Shown one piece after another: positions 45,236 through 54,972 of a stretch of DNA of 64,000 nt. A program made the position numbers and the translations under genes. How positions within the stretch are numbered: position 1 is the first letter of the stretch; every line of letters begins with the position of its first letter. The notes beneath the pieces are model-generated. The model had not been told where the DNA came from. It did no database searches and was given only the letters and a program-made list of their open reading frames with translations. The DNA is from Cloeon dipterum (lineage: Eukaryota > Arthropoda > Insecta > Ephemeroptera > Baetidae). The stretch lies in the NCBI RefSeq assembly GCF_949628265.1, contig NC_088787.1:1044501-1108500 (forward strand), in the 5' to 3' direction.

Positions 45236-45352
45236 CCGATGTTAACGCGTGGAAGAATAACTCTCAAGTGACGACGGAGCACGGCTTATATAGTAACAAT
45301 TATTAGTCGGCCGATAGAACACACATACATTTGAATGAGTTAACAATAGTTT
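45236..45352 (-). promoter_or_regulatory. Y5 leader exon and promoter module
   Basis: Donor CATCGG|GTAAGTG near 45236 closes a leader exon. A TATA box TATATAAG (minus strand) lies at about 45285-45292, and GTTAACAATAGT at 45339-45350, 248 bp from the ATG, the same distance as in Y3. Confidence 0.55.
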
Positions 45353-46682
45353 TAAGTAATATTAACAAATTAGGCATTCTCAAATTAAACAAATAAAACA
45401 TCGTGCTCAGTTTTGAATGACAAAAATTCCCATTGTGCAAGAGCCAAAGCCGTCCAACAGTGTCCATGCACTTCCAATCCCGCTGTTGCCTGCATTCCGG
45501 TCCCCGGACAGGGATGAAAGGAATTATAAACAGACAAGAACAAAGTTATTTTTAATTAAAATAGATTGAATTATAACTAAATCGTAGGAGAACGTTTTGA
45601 TTGAACAGTACATTCAGAATTAATTTTATACAAAAAAGAAATGAGAATTGAACCGCCTGAAAATTATTTGTGAACCAAAAATCTGATTCAAATTTCCACG
45701 AAATTAAAACATTAGTTTTATTCGATGCCTTTAAATAGAAGATTTTGTTCTGCCTGCGTTAATTTGTTTAATATTTGTGAAGCCGCATTTAAGAAATAAA
45801 TAACGCAATCTGCTCTGCTGCTCAGCAAATTGCAAAGCACACGTGCAATCGAAATTGGTTCAACTCTCAAGGGCGTCCTGTTCTGAACTAGATTTGAACT
45901 TGAAATTAAACTAACTTGCTGGAAGGAAAATTGCAAAGCGTTGATCGCTTCTTCGACCCTTGGAAGAGATATAAACCGCACGTTTCTTTTAATCATTTTT
46001 CAGCAGCTAAGATGAGTCAAATAAATTTGCGTTCGTAAATGATTTTTAATTTATTCATGATGCATGATAAATGCATAGGCATAGGTATCACAAAGATAAC
46101 CGTTTTTTTAATAAAACACATAAATATTTTTAATTTAACGGTAAAACGCTTTCAGTATTTTTGCTACCGTCATTATGGCACAAAAACTAAATATTCTGTT
46201 TGCAATATATAGTTATTTATTGTTCATACATATATGTATCAAATTACAGAAAATTTCAATGGCATAAAATGACCATCAGTAAGTCCATAATCGCTCGAAA
46301 CAAAAAGTTGATCCGTCGATGCAATATTTAATAACATAAAAATTGAAATGAAGCACATTTCATACTTCACCCTACAAAATGATTTCCTAATAAAGAACAA
46401 AGTACATTGAAGCTCTTTTTCTATAAAATCGATTAAAATGTTGTTACAAAAATGGCTTTAACATTAAATTTAATTTTAAAAATATGGCACTAAATCAGAA
46501 AACGCCACGAAAACAAATATATTGGCTAATCTAATATGTATACTTTCAACCTGATATTAGAGTGTATTATTCATTATCTGTCCTCATTTTAAGTTAGTGG
46601 CAATGACTGTAGTCAAGATTTGGACAAAGAAATGCAAAAATGTCCTAAATTTTGACCATAACGGGTGGGAGCAAAAAATAGA
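45353..46682. other. Intergenic, no gene seen
   Basis: Upstream flank of Y5 up to about 45600 (related to the flanks of Y2 and Y3), then AT-rich sequence that should hold the 3' UTR of the NACHT-ankyrin gene. Confidence 0.35.
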
Positions 46683-49600
46683 TTAAGTTTGCTCGCACTT
46701 GTTGCCAGATGACGCTTCTTGGAGTTCATCAAACCTTCTAAGTAAATGAGCTGGACAGGATTCGTCAATGTAGTCATGGGCAGAATTCCCCTCAATGTCT
46801 TTTATAGTGACATCTATATTTTTGGACAAAAGTATTTCAACAAATTTTGTATCCCAGAGCTTCTCTTTGCAAGCCAGAATCAGCGGAGTTTCGTTCAATG
46901 CATTTCTCGCGTTCAAGTCAACATTGTCTTGCTCCGCAAGCCAATTAAGAACGTCATCATTCTTATTGCGTTTGTATAATTTGATTGCCAGATGCAGAGA
47001 GGTATCTTCATTGTTCAAACGCTGTTTTACCAAATCACCATTTAAATTATGAATGAATAAAGCCATTTGAAAGCTTCCTATCGCATGGTGAAATGCGTTC
47101 ATCCCGTCGTTGTCTGTCAAAGCCAAATCTGCGCCTCTTTTGCACAACTCTTGCACCAAATCATGATATGAATTAACGGCGTAGTGCAGGGCTGTTCTTC
47201 CGTTTTTATCTTTCACATGTATATCGACGCGTTTATCAAGCAATATTTTAGAAACATCCCACCTTCTATTCATGCAAGCCAGCATTAGCGGTGTCTCACC
47301 CTCGCTGTTTGTTACATTCAAGTCAATTTCGCATTGCTCAACGAGCCAATGAATTGTGTCAGTGTCAATGTCCCACGTTTTTAATGCAAAATGGAGGGCT
47401 GTGTCTCCGTTTTGCAAACGCTGTCCCAGCAACTCATTGTTTTTCTCGTGAAGAAATAATACTACCTCAAAGTTTTCGAGTGCGTGGTGCAATGCGTTCA
47501 TTCCCTGATTGTCTCTTAGAGTCAAATCCACACCTTTCTCAAGCAAATGCTTCACTAAAGACAAGTTTCCTTCTGCTGCAGCGTGGTGCAATGCGTTCTT
47601 TCCCTTGTTGTCTGTTAGAGTCAAATCCACACCTTTCTCGTGCAAAAGCTTCAGTAAATACAAGTTTACATATTCCGCGGCGTAGTGCATTGCAGTTTTT
47701 CCACTTCTGTTCGAGACATTGACCTCAACATTTCTGCTCAGCAGCAATTCGGCGACCCTCCAGAACCTTCTTTGGCATGCCAGTAAGAGTGGTGTTTCGC
47801 CAGAATCATTTTTTGCGTTTAAAACGGTGTCATCTACTTGTTTTATAATCCACAGAGTGATCTCTTCCGTTTCACCACGATACCTTTCCAATGCCAGATG
47901 TTGAGTGAAGAACTGGGCATCATTAAATCCCAAATTCAATGCCAGATGTAGAGTTGTGTCTCCATATTTTGTACGCTGCTTCAAAAGATCTCCGTTCTTC
48001 TTATTGAGGAATCGTAGCATTTTTTCGTTTTTGATCGCGTAGTGGATTGCATTCTTTCCTTTCATGTCCATTTGAGTTAAATCTGCGTTGTTTTTTAGCA
48101 ACCATTCCACCAAATCAACATTTCCTGACTCAGCAGCAAAGTGCAGTGCTGTCCTTCCTACCTTGTCCGCGTGAGTTAAATCAGCGTTATTTTCAAGCAA
48201 CAATTCCACCAAATCAACATTTCCTGATTCCGCAGCAAGGTGCAGTGCTGTCCTTCCTTCATTATCACATCTGTTTAATCTCTCTTTCAGTTTAGATCCA
48301 ACAAAACCCTCGCCAAGATCTTGATTTTGGACTTCCTCGGTCGCGCAGGCTAAAAACTTTTTCACAAATTGCAAATGTCCGTTTTCAGCAGCAATATGCA
48401 ACGCAGTCATCCCTTTTTCATCAACCACATTGAAGTCTCCACCCAGTTCTATCCAAGTTTGCAGAGCCTCTAAATCACCCCTTCCAGCGGCTAAATGCAG
48501 GCACGTTCGCCCCCGTTTGGTTTTTACTTCCAGGTCGATATCTTTTGTCATCAAATAGTCAACAAATCTCTGTCCTTTTTTAACTGCAATACGCAACGCA
48601 GTGCAGCCATTGTTGTCCTTTGCTTTTACGTCAACTCCAATCTCTTCGACCAGAAAACGTGTTACTTCAACCGAGCAATAGCTGAATTTCAGATGAATGT
48701 GCAGCCCTGTTTGACCTCTTCCAGTTTTCTCCTTGGCCAGCTGACTATCAGTGCTGTGCAACTTTTGAATAATTTGTACTGTATTTTCATGTATCTCATT
48801 CATTTCATCATCATCATCAAAGTAACGCACACTGCTGCAAGCAAAATGAAAAGCATTCCATCCATTTTCGTCTACAGCTTGAATATTAGCGCCAGCATTG
48901 ATCAACTCTTTGACACGTTCAAGATATCCATGTTCCGCAGCGCAGTGAAGAGCAGTTTTTCCTCTCTCGTCTGTCATGTTAACGTCACTCTTCTGCAGAA
49001 TTAAGAAATGGTCCATACATATATTGTCATCCAAGGTCCAATCTCTTGGTTCTCCACTTGGTCGTAAGGTGTTCACGTCAACCCCTTCTTCTTCAATAAG
49101 CATTTGACATATTTCCAAACATTTACTTTTAGCTGAAAATTTAAGAAGACTTTCATCATCACCATTTTCCACGTTTTTCAAACCTGGACTCTTTTCTATA
49201 AGAAATTTTGCTATTTCTGTGTACCCCTCTTGAATAGCAAAATGTAAAACATTCAAATCTGATTCTACTTCATTGATTTCGAAAGTTTCTTTGTTGCGTT
49301 GCAGTCCACTGATGTTTTCCTCCACTAACAATTTGACCAGGTCTAGTTCATTTTCTTCTACAGCCATCATCAAAGGGTCCCAACTTTCACCATCTTCATC
49401 TATGGCTAATTTTGCGCCATGCTTAAGCAAAACTTCTACGCATTTTATAGCTCCATGGTAAATAGCCAAATATAGGGTGCTACCTTCATCACCTTGAAAA
49501 TCTTTGTCGACACCATTTTGCAGCAGCAGATGAAGAATTTCGCCGTGATTCATCCCTGCAGCAAACGCTCCAGCTCTTATTATAGATCTTCTAGAGTGGA

Positions 49601-51284
49601 TCATCTCTGGCAATCTTGGAAATTTTGTTTCCAGTTTTTCAAAGAAGAGACATGCGTTTGATTCAGCTACTAAATTCAACAGATGAGGTAAAATTATTAG
49701 CAACTCATCATCACTGTTGATTAAGTCCGTGTCGAGCAGCATGATTGCAATTTCTTCCGCTCCTTCGATTGCTCTGAACAAAAGAGTATCATCCTTTGCA
49801 ACAGTAATACAGTTTCCCTCTTGCTTTTCACTGAAGGTGATAATTGGGTAAACCATTTTGAAAATATTTATGCAAACATCTTCAACCATCAAACCCAAAA
49901 AAATATCTGGTTTCAACCTCATGACTCTTAGAATTGATGTTCTGCGCTTTTCGATTTTTTCCGCGTCATTCAAAACTGTGGAATAGAAAAGATCGACAAA
50001 CTTTCTGCACCACGAAAACGATTTCCCTAAAAATAAATCTGCAATATCTTCAGTGCTGCTTTGGATGTCCCAATCGCCACTATTCTCGATTTCACGTAGG
50101 AAATGTCGGGCTGCGAGAAATTCGGCGAAAGTCTGATGAATGAAAATAACATGGTTGTTTTGAAACGAGGCAATGCCATAGTAATTGTTTTTTTCTAGGT
50201 CGTCTTTCACGTAATCAGGAAGTTCAAAGCCTCTGAAGTGGTTGCTTGCCAACTTTTGAAGATCTAATATAGCAAAGGCTAATATTTCTCCAAAATCGTC
50301 TTCTTTGTTCTTGTCAACTGCTTTCCTGATCAGAGTGTCTTTCACTTTGTGCCGTACAACCTTGTCGTAGATTTGGTACAAGTTTCCTTTGGCCCCATAA
50401 TTAGCAACCAAAGAAAGGTGCAAAGGATTTTCCAAGATGTCCTTTGATGCGAAGTTCTCGATGAATAATTCACATTCTTCTCGACTCTTGCCCGTCTCCA
50501 GCTTCAAAAACTCGATTTGCTGCTTTTTTTTCAAGGGATCAATCTTTACTATAACAGCTTTTGATATCCTATTTTTGATTGCTTCTGCTGCGTTAGGTCT
50601 CGTTCCGATCCATACGGATATCTGTTTCTTTTCTAGAGCTTCGATCACTTTCAGTGTTTTTTCTTGGTTATCAGGACGGATGATTTCATCGAACCCATCA
50701 AGAATCACAACACATTGCTTGCTTTCTATGCTTTTTATGATTTCCTCTTTCGAATTCTTAGTGGCTTTCACGAGAAATTCAATCTCAGTCACATTCCTGT
50801 CTAGAGAACTGAACGGAACTCTCGGGAGTGAAATACGTAAAATTTGTAAATCCGGATTTAGTTTCCCGAGTTGAAAAGCCATTTCCCTGAGAACTGTCGT
50901 CTTTCCTGTTCCTGCGACTGAACTCAAGAGCCAAATTTGTTTTTCTTTTGCTGATTTCTTCACCAAGCTGTCGAAGCTGACGTCATATTCTTTATTTTTT
51001 TGAGAATTTGTCACTGAAAAGTTAAGTTGAACAAAAGAACTGGGCCAGTCAGGAAAATTGAGTGGATACTGGAGCGTCGAGTTAAGAAAATCCCGAGTTT
51101 CTTTTGATTCGGAAATAAGCAGATTTGCGAGATGTTCTTGCAGACTCTTTTCCGTTTTCTCCTTTTGCCCATTGAAGATTTCGATCAGCTTTTGAAGATC
51201 ATCTATATAGACGAAATTTTTTTTATAAATGAATAATTTTGAAAGTAAATAATACCCTTGTTGTGCAAAACTAGGACTAACCAT
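46683..51284 (-). CDS. NACHT-ankyrin repeat protein (NLR-like)
   Basis: One uninterrupted 1533-codon exon. After about 115 residues comes a NACHT NTPase: Walker A SSVAGTGKTT (121-130), Walker B CVVILDGFDEI (191-201), a sensor-like VWIGTRPNAAEA, and a winged-helix-like part ending HVIFIHQTFAEFLAARHFL, a string typical of STAND/NACHT proteins. From about residue 560 to 1510 there are some twenty ankyrin repeats (GKTALHCAAEHGYLERVKEL; GRTALHLAAESGNVDLVELL). Several are nearly identical, which suggests recent repeat expansion. NACHT proteins switch by nucleotide-driven oligomerisation; ankyrins would be the sensing or partner-binding part. The frame is open upstream to about 51363 with no other ATG before 51284. 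It follows a caspase gene on the same strand 50 bp away. Confidence 0.9.
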   Translation of the reverse strand: MVSPSFAQQGYYLLSKLFIYKKNFVYIDDLQKLIEIFNGQKEKTEKSLQEHLANLLISESKETRDFLNSTLQYPLNFPDWPSSFVQLNFSVTNSQKNKEYDVSFDSLVKKSAKEKQIWLLSSVAGTGKTTVLREMAFQLGKLNPDLQILRISLPRVPFSSLDRNVTEIEFLVKATKNSKEEIIKSIESKQCVVILDGFDEIIRPDNQEKTLKVIEALEKKQISVWIGTRPNAAEAIKNRISKAVIVKIDPLKKKQQIEFLKLETGKSREECELFIENFASKDILENPLHLSLVANYGAKGNLYQIYDKVVRHKVKDTLIRKAVDKNKEDDFGEILAFAILDLQKLASNHFRGFELPDYVKDDLEKNNYYGIASFQNNHVIFIHQTFAEFLAARHFLREIENSGDWDIQSSTEDIADLFLGKSFSWCRKFVDLFYSTVLNDAEKIEKRRTSILRVMRLKPDIFLGLMVEDVCINIFKMVYPIITFSEKQEGNCITVAKDDTLLFRAIEGAEEIAIMLLDTDLINSDDELLIILPHLLNLVAESNACLFFEKLETKFPRLPEMIHSRRSIIRAGAFAAGMNHGEILHLLLQNGVDKDFQGDEGSTLYLAIYHGAIKCVEVLLKHGAKLAIDEDGESWDPLMMAVEENELDLVKLLVEENISGLQRNKETFEINEVESDLNVLHFAIQEGYTEIAKFLIEKSPGLKNVENGDDESLLKFSAKSKCLEICQMLIEEEGVDVNTLRPSGEPRDWTLDDNICMDHFLILQKSDVNMTDERGKTALHCAAEHGYLERVKELINAGANIQAVDENGWNAFHFACSSVRYFDDDDEMNEIHENTVQIIQKLHSTDSQLAKEKTGRGQTGLHIHLKFSYCSVEVTRFLVEEIGVDVKAKDNNGCTALRIAVKKGQRFVDYLMTKDIDLEVKTKRGRTCLHLAAGRGDLEALQTWIELGGDFNVVDEKGMTALHIAAENGHLQFVKKFLACATEEVQNQDLGEGFVGSKLKERLNRCDNEGRTALHLAAESGNVDLVELLLENNADLTHADKVGRTALHFAAESGNVDLVEWLLKNNADLTQMDMKGKNAIHYAIKNEKMLRFLNKKNGDLLKQRTKYGDTTLHLALNLGFNDAQFFTQHLALERYRGETEEITLWIIKQVDDTVLNAKNDSGETPLLLACQRRFWRVAELLLSRNVEVNVSNRSGKTAMHYAAEYVNLYLLKLLHEKGVDLTLTDNKGKNALHHAAAEGNLSLVKHLLEKGVDLTLRDNQGMNALHHALENFEVVLFLHEKNNELLGQRLQNGDTALHFALKTWDIDTDTIHWLVEQCEIDLNVTNSEGETPLMLACMNRRWDVSKILLDKRVDIHVKDKNGRTALHYAVNSYHDLVQELCKRGADLALTDNDGMNAFHHAIGSFQMALFIHNLNGDLVKQRLNNEDTSLHLAIKLYKRNKNDDVLNWLAEQDNVDLNARNALNETPLILACKEKLWDTKFVEILLSKNIDVTIKDIEGNSAHDYIDESCPAHLLRRFDELQEASSGNKCEQT

Positions 51285-51334
51285 CCACTGTGGTTTGTTG
51301 CTGATATTCTCATGTAAGGCTGTATAAATCCGGA

Positions 51335-53502
51335 CTATATAGCAGAAGAAGACGGTGTGAGATACTTTTTATAATAAATTTTTTAATTTGGTTAGACATT
51401 TAGGAAGTATTTAGAAATTAATAAAATACAAAGTCAATTACCGCGTCAGCAGAAGAACTCGTTTCCTGGTTCACAAGGAATAATATTTTGGGTTTTCCAA
51501 TCCATTGGTCGTTTTTTGGCCCGATAAATTCAAGCAGTATTTGAGATACTGCAGTTTCTTGACCGTCCACCTGCACGCAAACCTCATTTGTGTCCTCGTT
51601 TTCAGTCACAAGGCCAAAAAAAATCAGAAAAATGCAGCCAATGTCGAAGTCTCGCCACGAGGCTGAAATATGCATTGCATGATTACAAGCATTCAAATAA
51701 AATTAAGTCGTACAACCTTTATTAATGGACGTCCACGGCGTTCCACTCAGCTTCAGTTTGCTGGTCTCGAAATCTAGGTTTTGGGACAGGGCGGTTTGAA
51801 CTTCATTCAACTGCTTATTTCCCTCTGTGACGGCGGAAAAGAGAAGCGCAAGGCGGCGTCGCATATTTTCCCCTGTGCTTGATTTCCAAGAGTAAAACTC
51901 GCGTTTGATGCTCATTGCGTCAGATTTAGAGGAATCTGGAGGACTCCTGAAATATAAAATTTTATCATAACATTTGTCAACACTTATCTGGATAGCCTAT
52001 GTAAGTATTAAAATTAAAGGGAAATCCTGATGTAAACTCACTTTGAGATGACAAAACTTCTGTCCTGGGAAAACATCTTCACTTCTGGAGTCTGTCCAGC
52101 GGTCCCTTTGACCGAATCTTTGTGACTCTCATTTTGAATATATGTCATGACATTTATGAGACTCTCATCCTTCTCAAGAGAATTTAAGACCTTACAAGTA
52201 AGGTGGGTGAAAGTTGTTCCTGTTGCCGGGTCTCGATTGGCCAAGGTCGCTGCGAAAATAAATGCAAAAATTAGAGAACTAAATTTGTATTGACATCAAG
52301 AGTCTCACTTTCGACCGTTGAGAAGAACACAACCGTGTTTCTCGTCAGAGGGCTGTAGGTGATTCGACAAGAGTTTTCGTTCTCGAAATTAACATCTCTT
52401 GCGGGAAAAATTGTGTCCTTCAGCTCCCCTCTACATGACTATGGATTAATTATTTTAATACACCATCTTCGTTATATTAGCAGAGACTCACTCCAAAGTT
52501 AATAAATTTCAGACATTCGTCGAAACCAGTCAGCTTTTTCAGAGACTTCAACACGTCTGTTGTTGTGAAGGAAGCAAATAACTCGCTCACGTTTAGTTGG
52601 CCGTCACGCCGCTCATCCACTATCTTGCGAACATCGTCCTTGACGTAATCTGTCAAGATTACTCCATCTCTGTCGCCGTGAGAAAGAATGTAAAGCACAA
52701 ACACTGATGGAACGTCTGTGTAGAATGAATACTAGCTTAAAATAAAATTCATCAATTAAATTAATCGTTTTTACCTGAACAGCCAAATTCCTGTAACAGT
52801 TTTTCTCGATCGGAGAGAAGTTGGAGCAACTCCCCTTTTTCTGGTGACAAAATACTGCGGAAGTTGCATTTCCGGTTCTTCCTGAAGGTTTCATCCAGAT
52901 TCTTTACGTCCGTGTCATCACCGTCCCGGATAAGGTCTTTTTTTATCTCCAGCTAGCAAATTATTACGTTCTTATAATGTGTTTTAGGACATTCCACTGA
53001 TGTATGGGAAACATTCAAGGATTCAAGCGGTATCTTTCTGACGGCACAAGAAAATGTGACGCTTTTGAAACATTTAGTTTATTTTATATTGTATGAATGT
53101 TCCGAGAACATTAGTTGGTATTCTGCTTCATAAATGACACACATGAGGAACATTTGCCATCTACCGGTTTCAATTGTCCAATTGGGTACTACGTGCCCTC
53201 AAGTGTTACTTGAAACGAACGTAGATGTAACATTTAAACCTGATATTAAATGAACACAACAATATTTCTACAGAAAAGTAATAAACTTTCCTTTGATAAC
53301 AAAATATTTTACCTGAGTTAATTCTTGTAGCTGAGTCTTGGCGTCCTTAAAGTCGTAGTGCACGACGAGCACACAAACACTGAGAATTGAGGTTTTAAAT
53401 CAATTTTGTCGGATATTTTTCACTATTATTATACTTGTCTGCATCTTGTGGAGTTTGGTCTTTCGACACGAAATACCCAAACCTGGCTCGCCCCGCAGAC
53501 AT
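51335..53502 (-). CDS. Caspase-type protease with second degenerate caspase domain
   Basis: Exons 53502-53435, 53379-53313, 52952-52775, 52715-52492, 52438-52309, 52249-52042, 51946-51717 and 51662-51442, plus a short terminal exon from 51364, give 451 residues ending at a TAG at 51335. The first domain has caspase landmarks: YDFKDAKTQLQELTQ, VFVLYILSHGDRDGVI (His about 117) and SCRGELKD (Cys about 181), so the catalytic dyad appears kept. A second caspase-like stretch (IFLIFFGLVTENE; IGKPKILFLVNQETSSS) keeps the fold-like spacing but lacks His and Cys, like a pseudocaspase. The last splice is in the wrong phase to enter the NACHT frame. Either this is a separate caspase gene, or the true junction is non-canonical. 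Confidence 0.75.
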
Positions 53503-53994
53503 TTTATCTTCTGAAATAGTAAGTGATTAGTGATAAACTACTTATTACCTTCAAGGTCATTGAAAAGTGATTGATGTCCAGTTTCGGACTTCGGGGCCAA
53601 AAATATTTTATTTTAAGTGGGGGGTAGTGGAGGGCCCCAAGGTCTTTTGCAAATAAAACTGAATGTATCGGACATAGAGGTCTGCGCGAGCAACGCCGGC
53701 TTTTTTACTCAAAATTTGAGCCAGTCGCAGCCGTCAATATATAAGAGCCAAGCCAACCAGCTGGAAACAATTTTAAAAACTGCGACTACCGTTGCAAAAA
53801 TGCCAATGTGATGGTTTCCAATGTACTGATTATTTTCCGTTAGTCTCGTTCTCCCGTTGCATGCGGCTAAATTCGTGGTTGAACCCTCTAATAGTTCTAT
53901 ATATATCCTCCATAATCTGTAAAATCAAATATTTAAAAGCAAAAAATAAATTTGGGAGGAGCGCTAATTTAACAGAATGTACAGGATAATATAT
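53503..53994. other. No gene seen; presumed caspase promoter
   Basis: Upstream flank of the caspase gene. Some short plus-strand frames, none supported. Confidence 0.3.
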
Positions 53995-54140
53995 TTTGGA
54001 GCCGACAAAGAAAGGATAAAAAATTGGGGTTGAAATGGGATGAGAGCAATTCCACAATATCTGGTTAGTGGAGGTGAAGATGAGTGCAACGGTTGGTGCT
54101 TTTTGCAATTCTGATGGTTAGAACCTGAGGTTTGGACACA
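53995..54140 (-). repeat. Repeat F, further copy
   Basis: Reverse complement shows CCTCAGGTTCTAACCATCAG, AATTGCAAAAAGC and CACCTCCACTAACC, aligned with 55850-55990 and 33800-34010. Confidence 0.5.
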
Positions 54141-54479
54141 AAAAGTTCAAAAAATGTATTTTTTGTCAGAGTTTTTCGAAAACCACTCTTAAAATTTTCA
54201 GCTAGAATTGTTTTTACTTTATTAAATCGAAAAAGTAAAACAATTTTTTTTAGGATTAGAAATCCTGTCCATTTTCCAGATAAAAATTTCTGTTTCCGTA
54301 TGAAAAACTGGAAAAGGACCAGATTCCGGTTTCCTGTCTTGAGATATGATGCTCTTCTTGACTGATAGAAAGTACAAATATCTTAATTAATTCATGAAAC
54401 CTAATAACCCACTTCGAATTTTTTTTGGGAAAAAATGGTAAGAAAAAAATCAATTCAGAAACGTGATTTTTCTTTAGTT
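54141..54479. other. No gene seen
   Basis: AT-rich; short frames in several registers without domain or splice support. Confidence 0.3.
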
Positions 54480-54570
54480 ATTCGAGCCGCGCCGTGAGAT
54501 TTAGGCGGCTAAGCTGGTTTAGCCAGCAGCCGACAAAAATTGGGCGGCTCAAACCTGGATAATAATTATT
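54480..54570 (+). repeat. Tail fragment of the long repeat unit
   Basis: GGCGGCTAAGCTGGTTTAGC, then AAATTGGGCGGCTCA, matches the tail of the first long unit at 58300-58365 (GTGGCTAAGCCGGTGTAGCC; GATTGGGCGGCTCA). Confidence 0.55.
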
Positions 54571-54972
54571 GTTATTTTATTGACGCGCTACATTTGCCGA
54601 ATATGCTGAAAAAAATATGTTTCAGTCTAATTCTCTACTACGGAGACTTGAATAAACCTTAAGGAATTCGGTTTTTTGATTCCCCGATTGGACGACACAC
54701 CCCCAATTTCAAGATATATCCGTCGATGGGCCGCGCGGGCGGCTGCGGATGAGCAGAGGAGCGAGAGCGAGAGCAACACGCGCACCAAAAGTCTCTCAAT
54801 GCCGCTCGGTAAAACGCACTCTGATCTCAGAAGTTCAGCAGGCGGCAAACAATATTTTAATCAGGGTTCGCAAAAACCCTAATTTTTCCGGAAAACCCCA
54901 CTGCATTGAAAAAAACTGTTTTTTGCGGGTTTTCCTGCGCATTGTTCCGAAACACATGTATTGTTATGGAAA

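Noticed and set aside
47291-47722. 143-codon plus-strand frame in the ankyrin region
   Set aside because: Antisense shadow of the ankyrin repeats, which lengthen open frames on the opposite strand.
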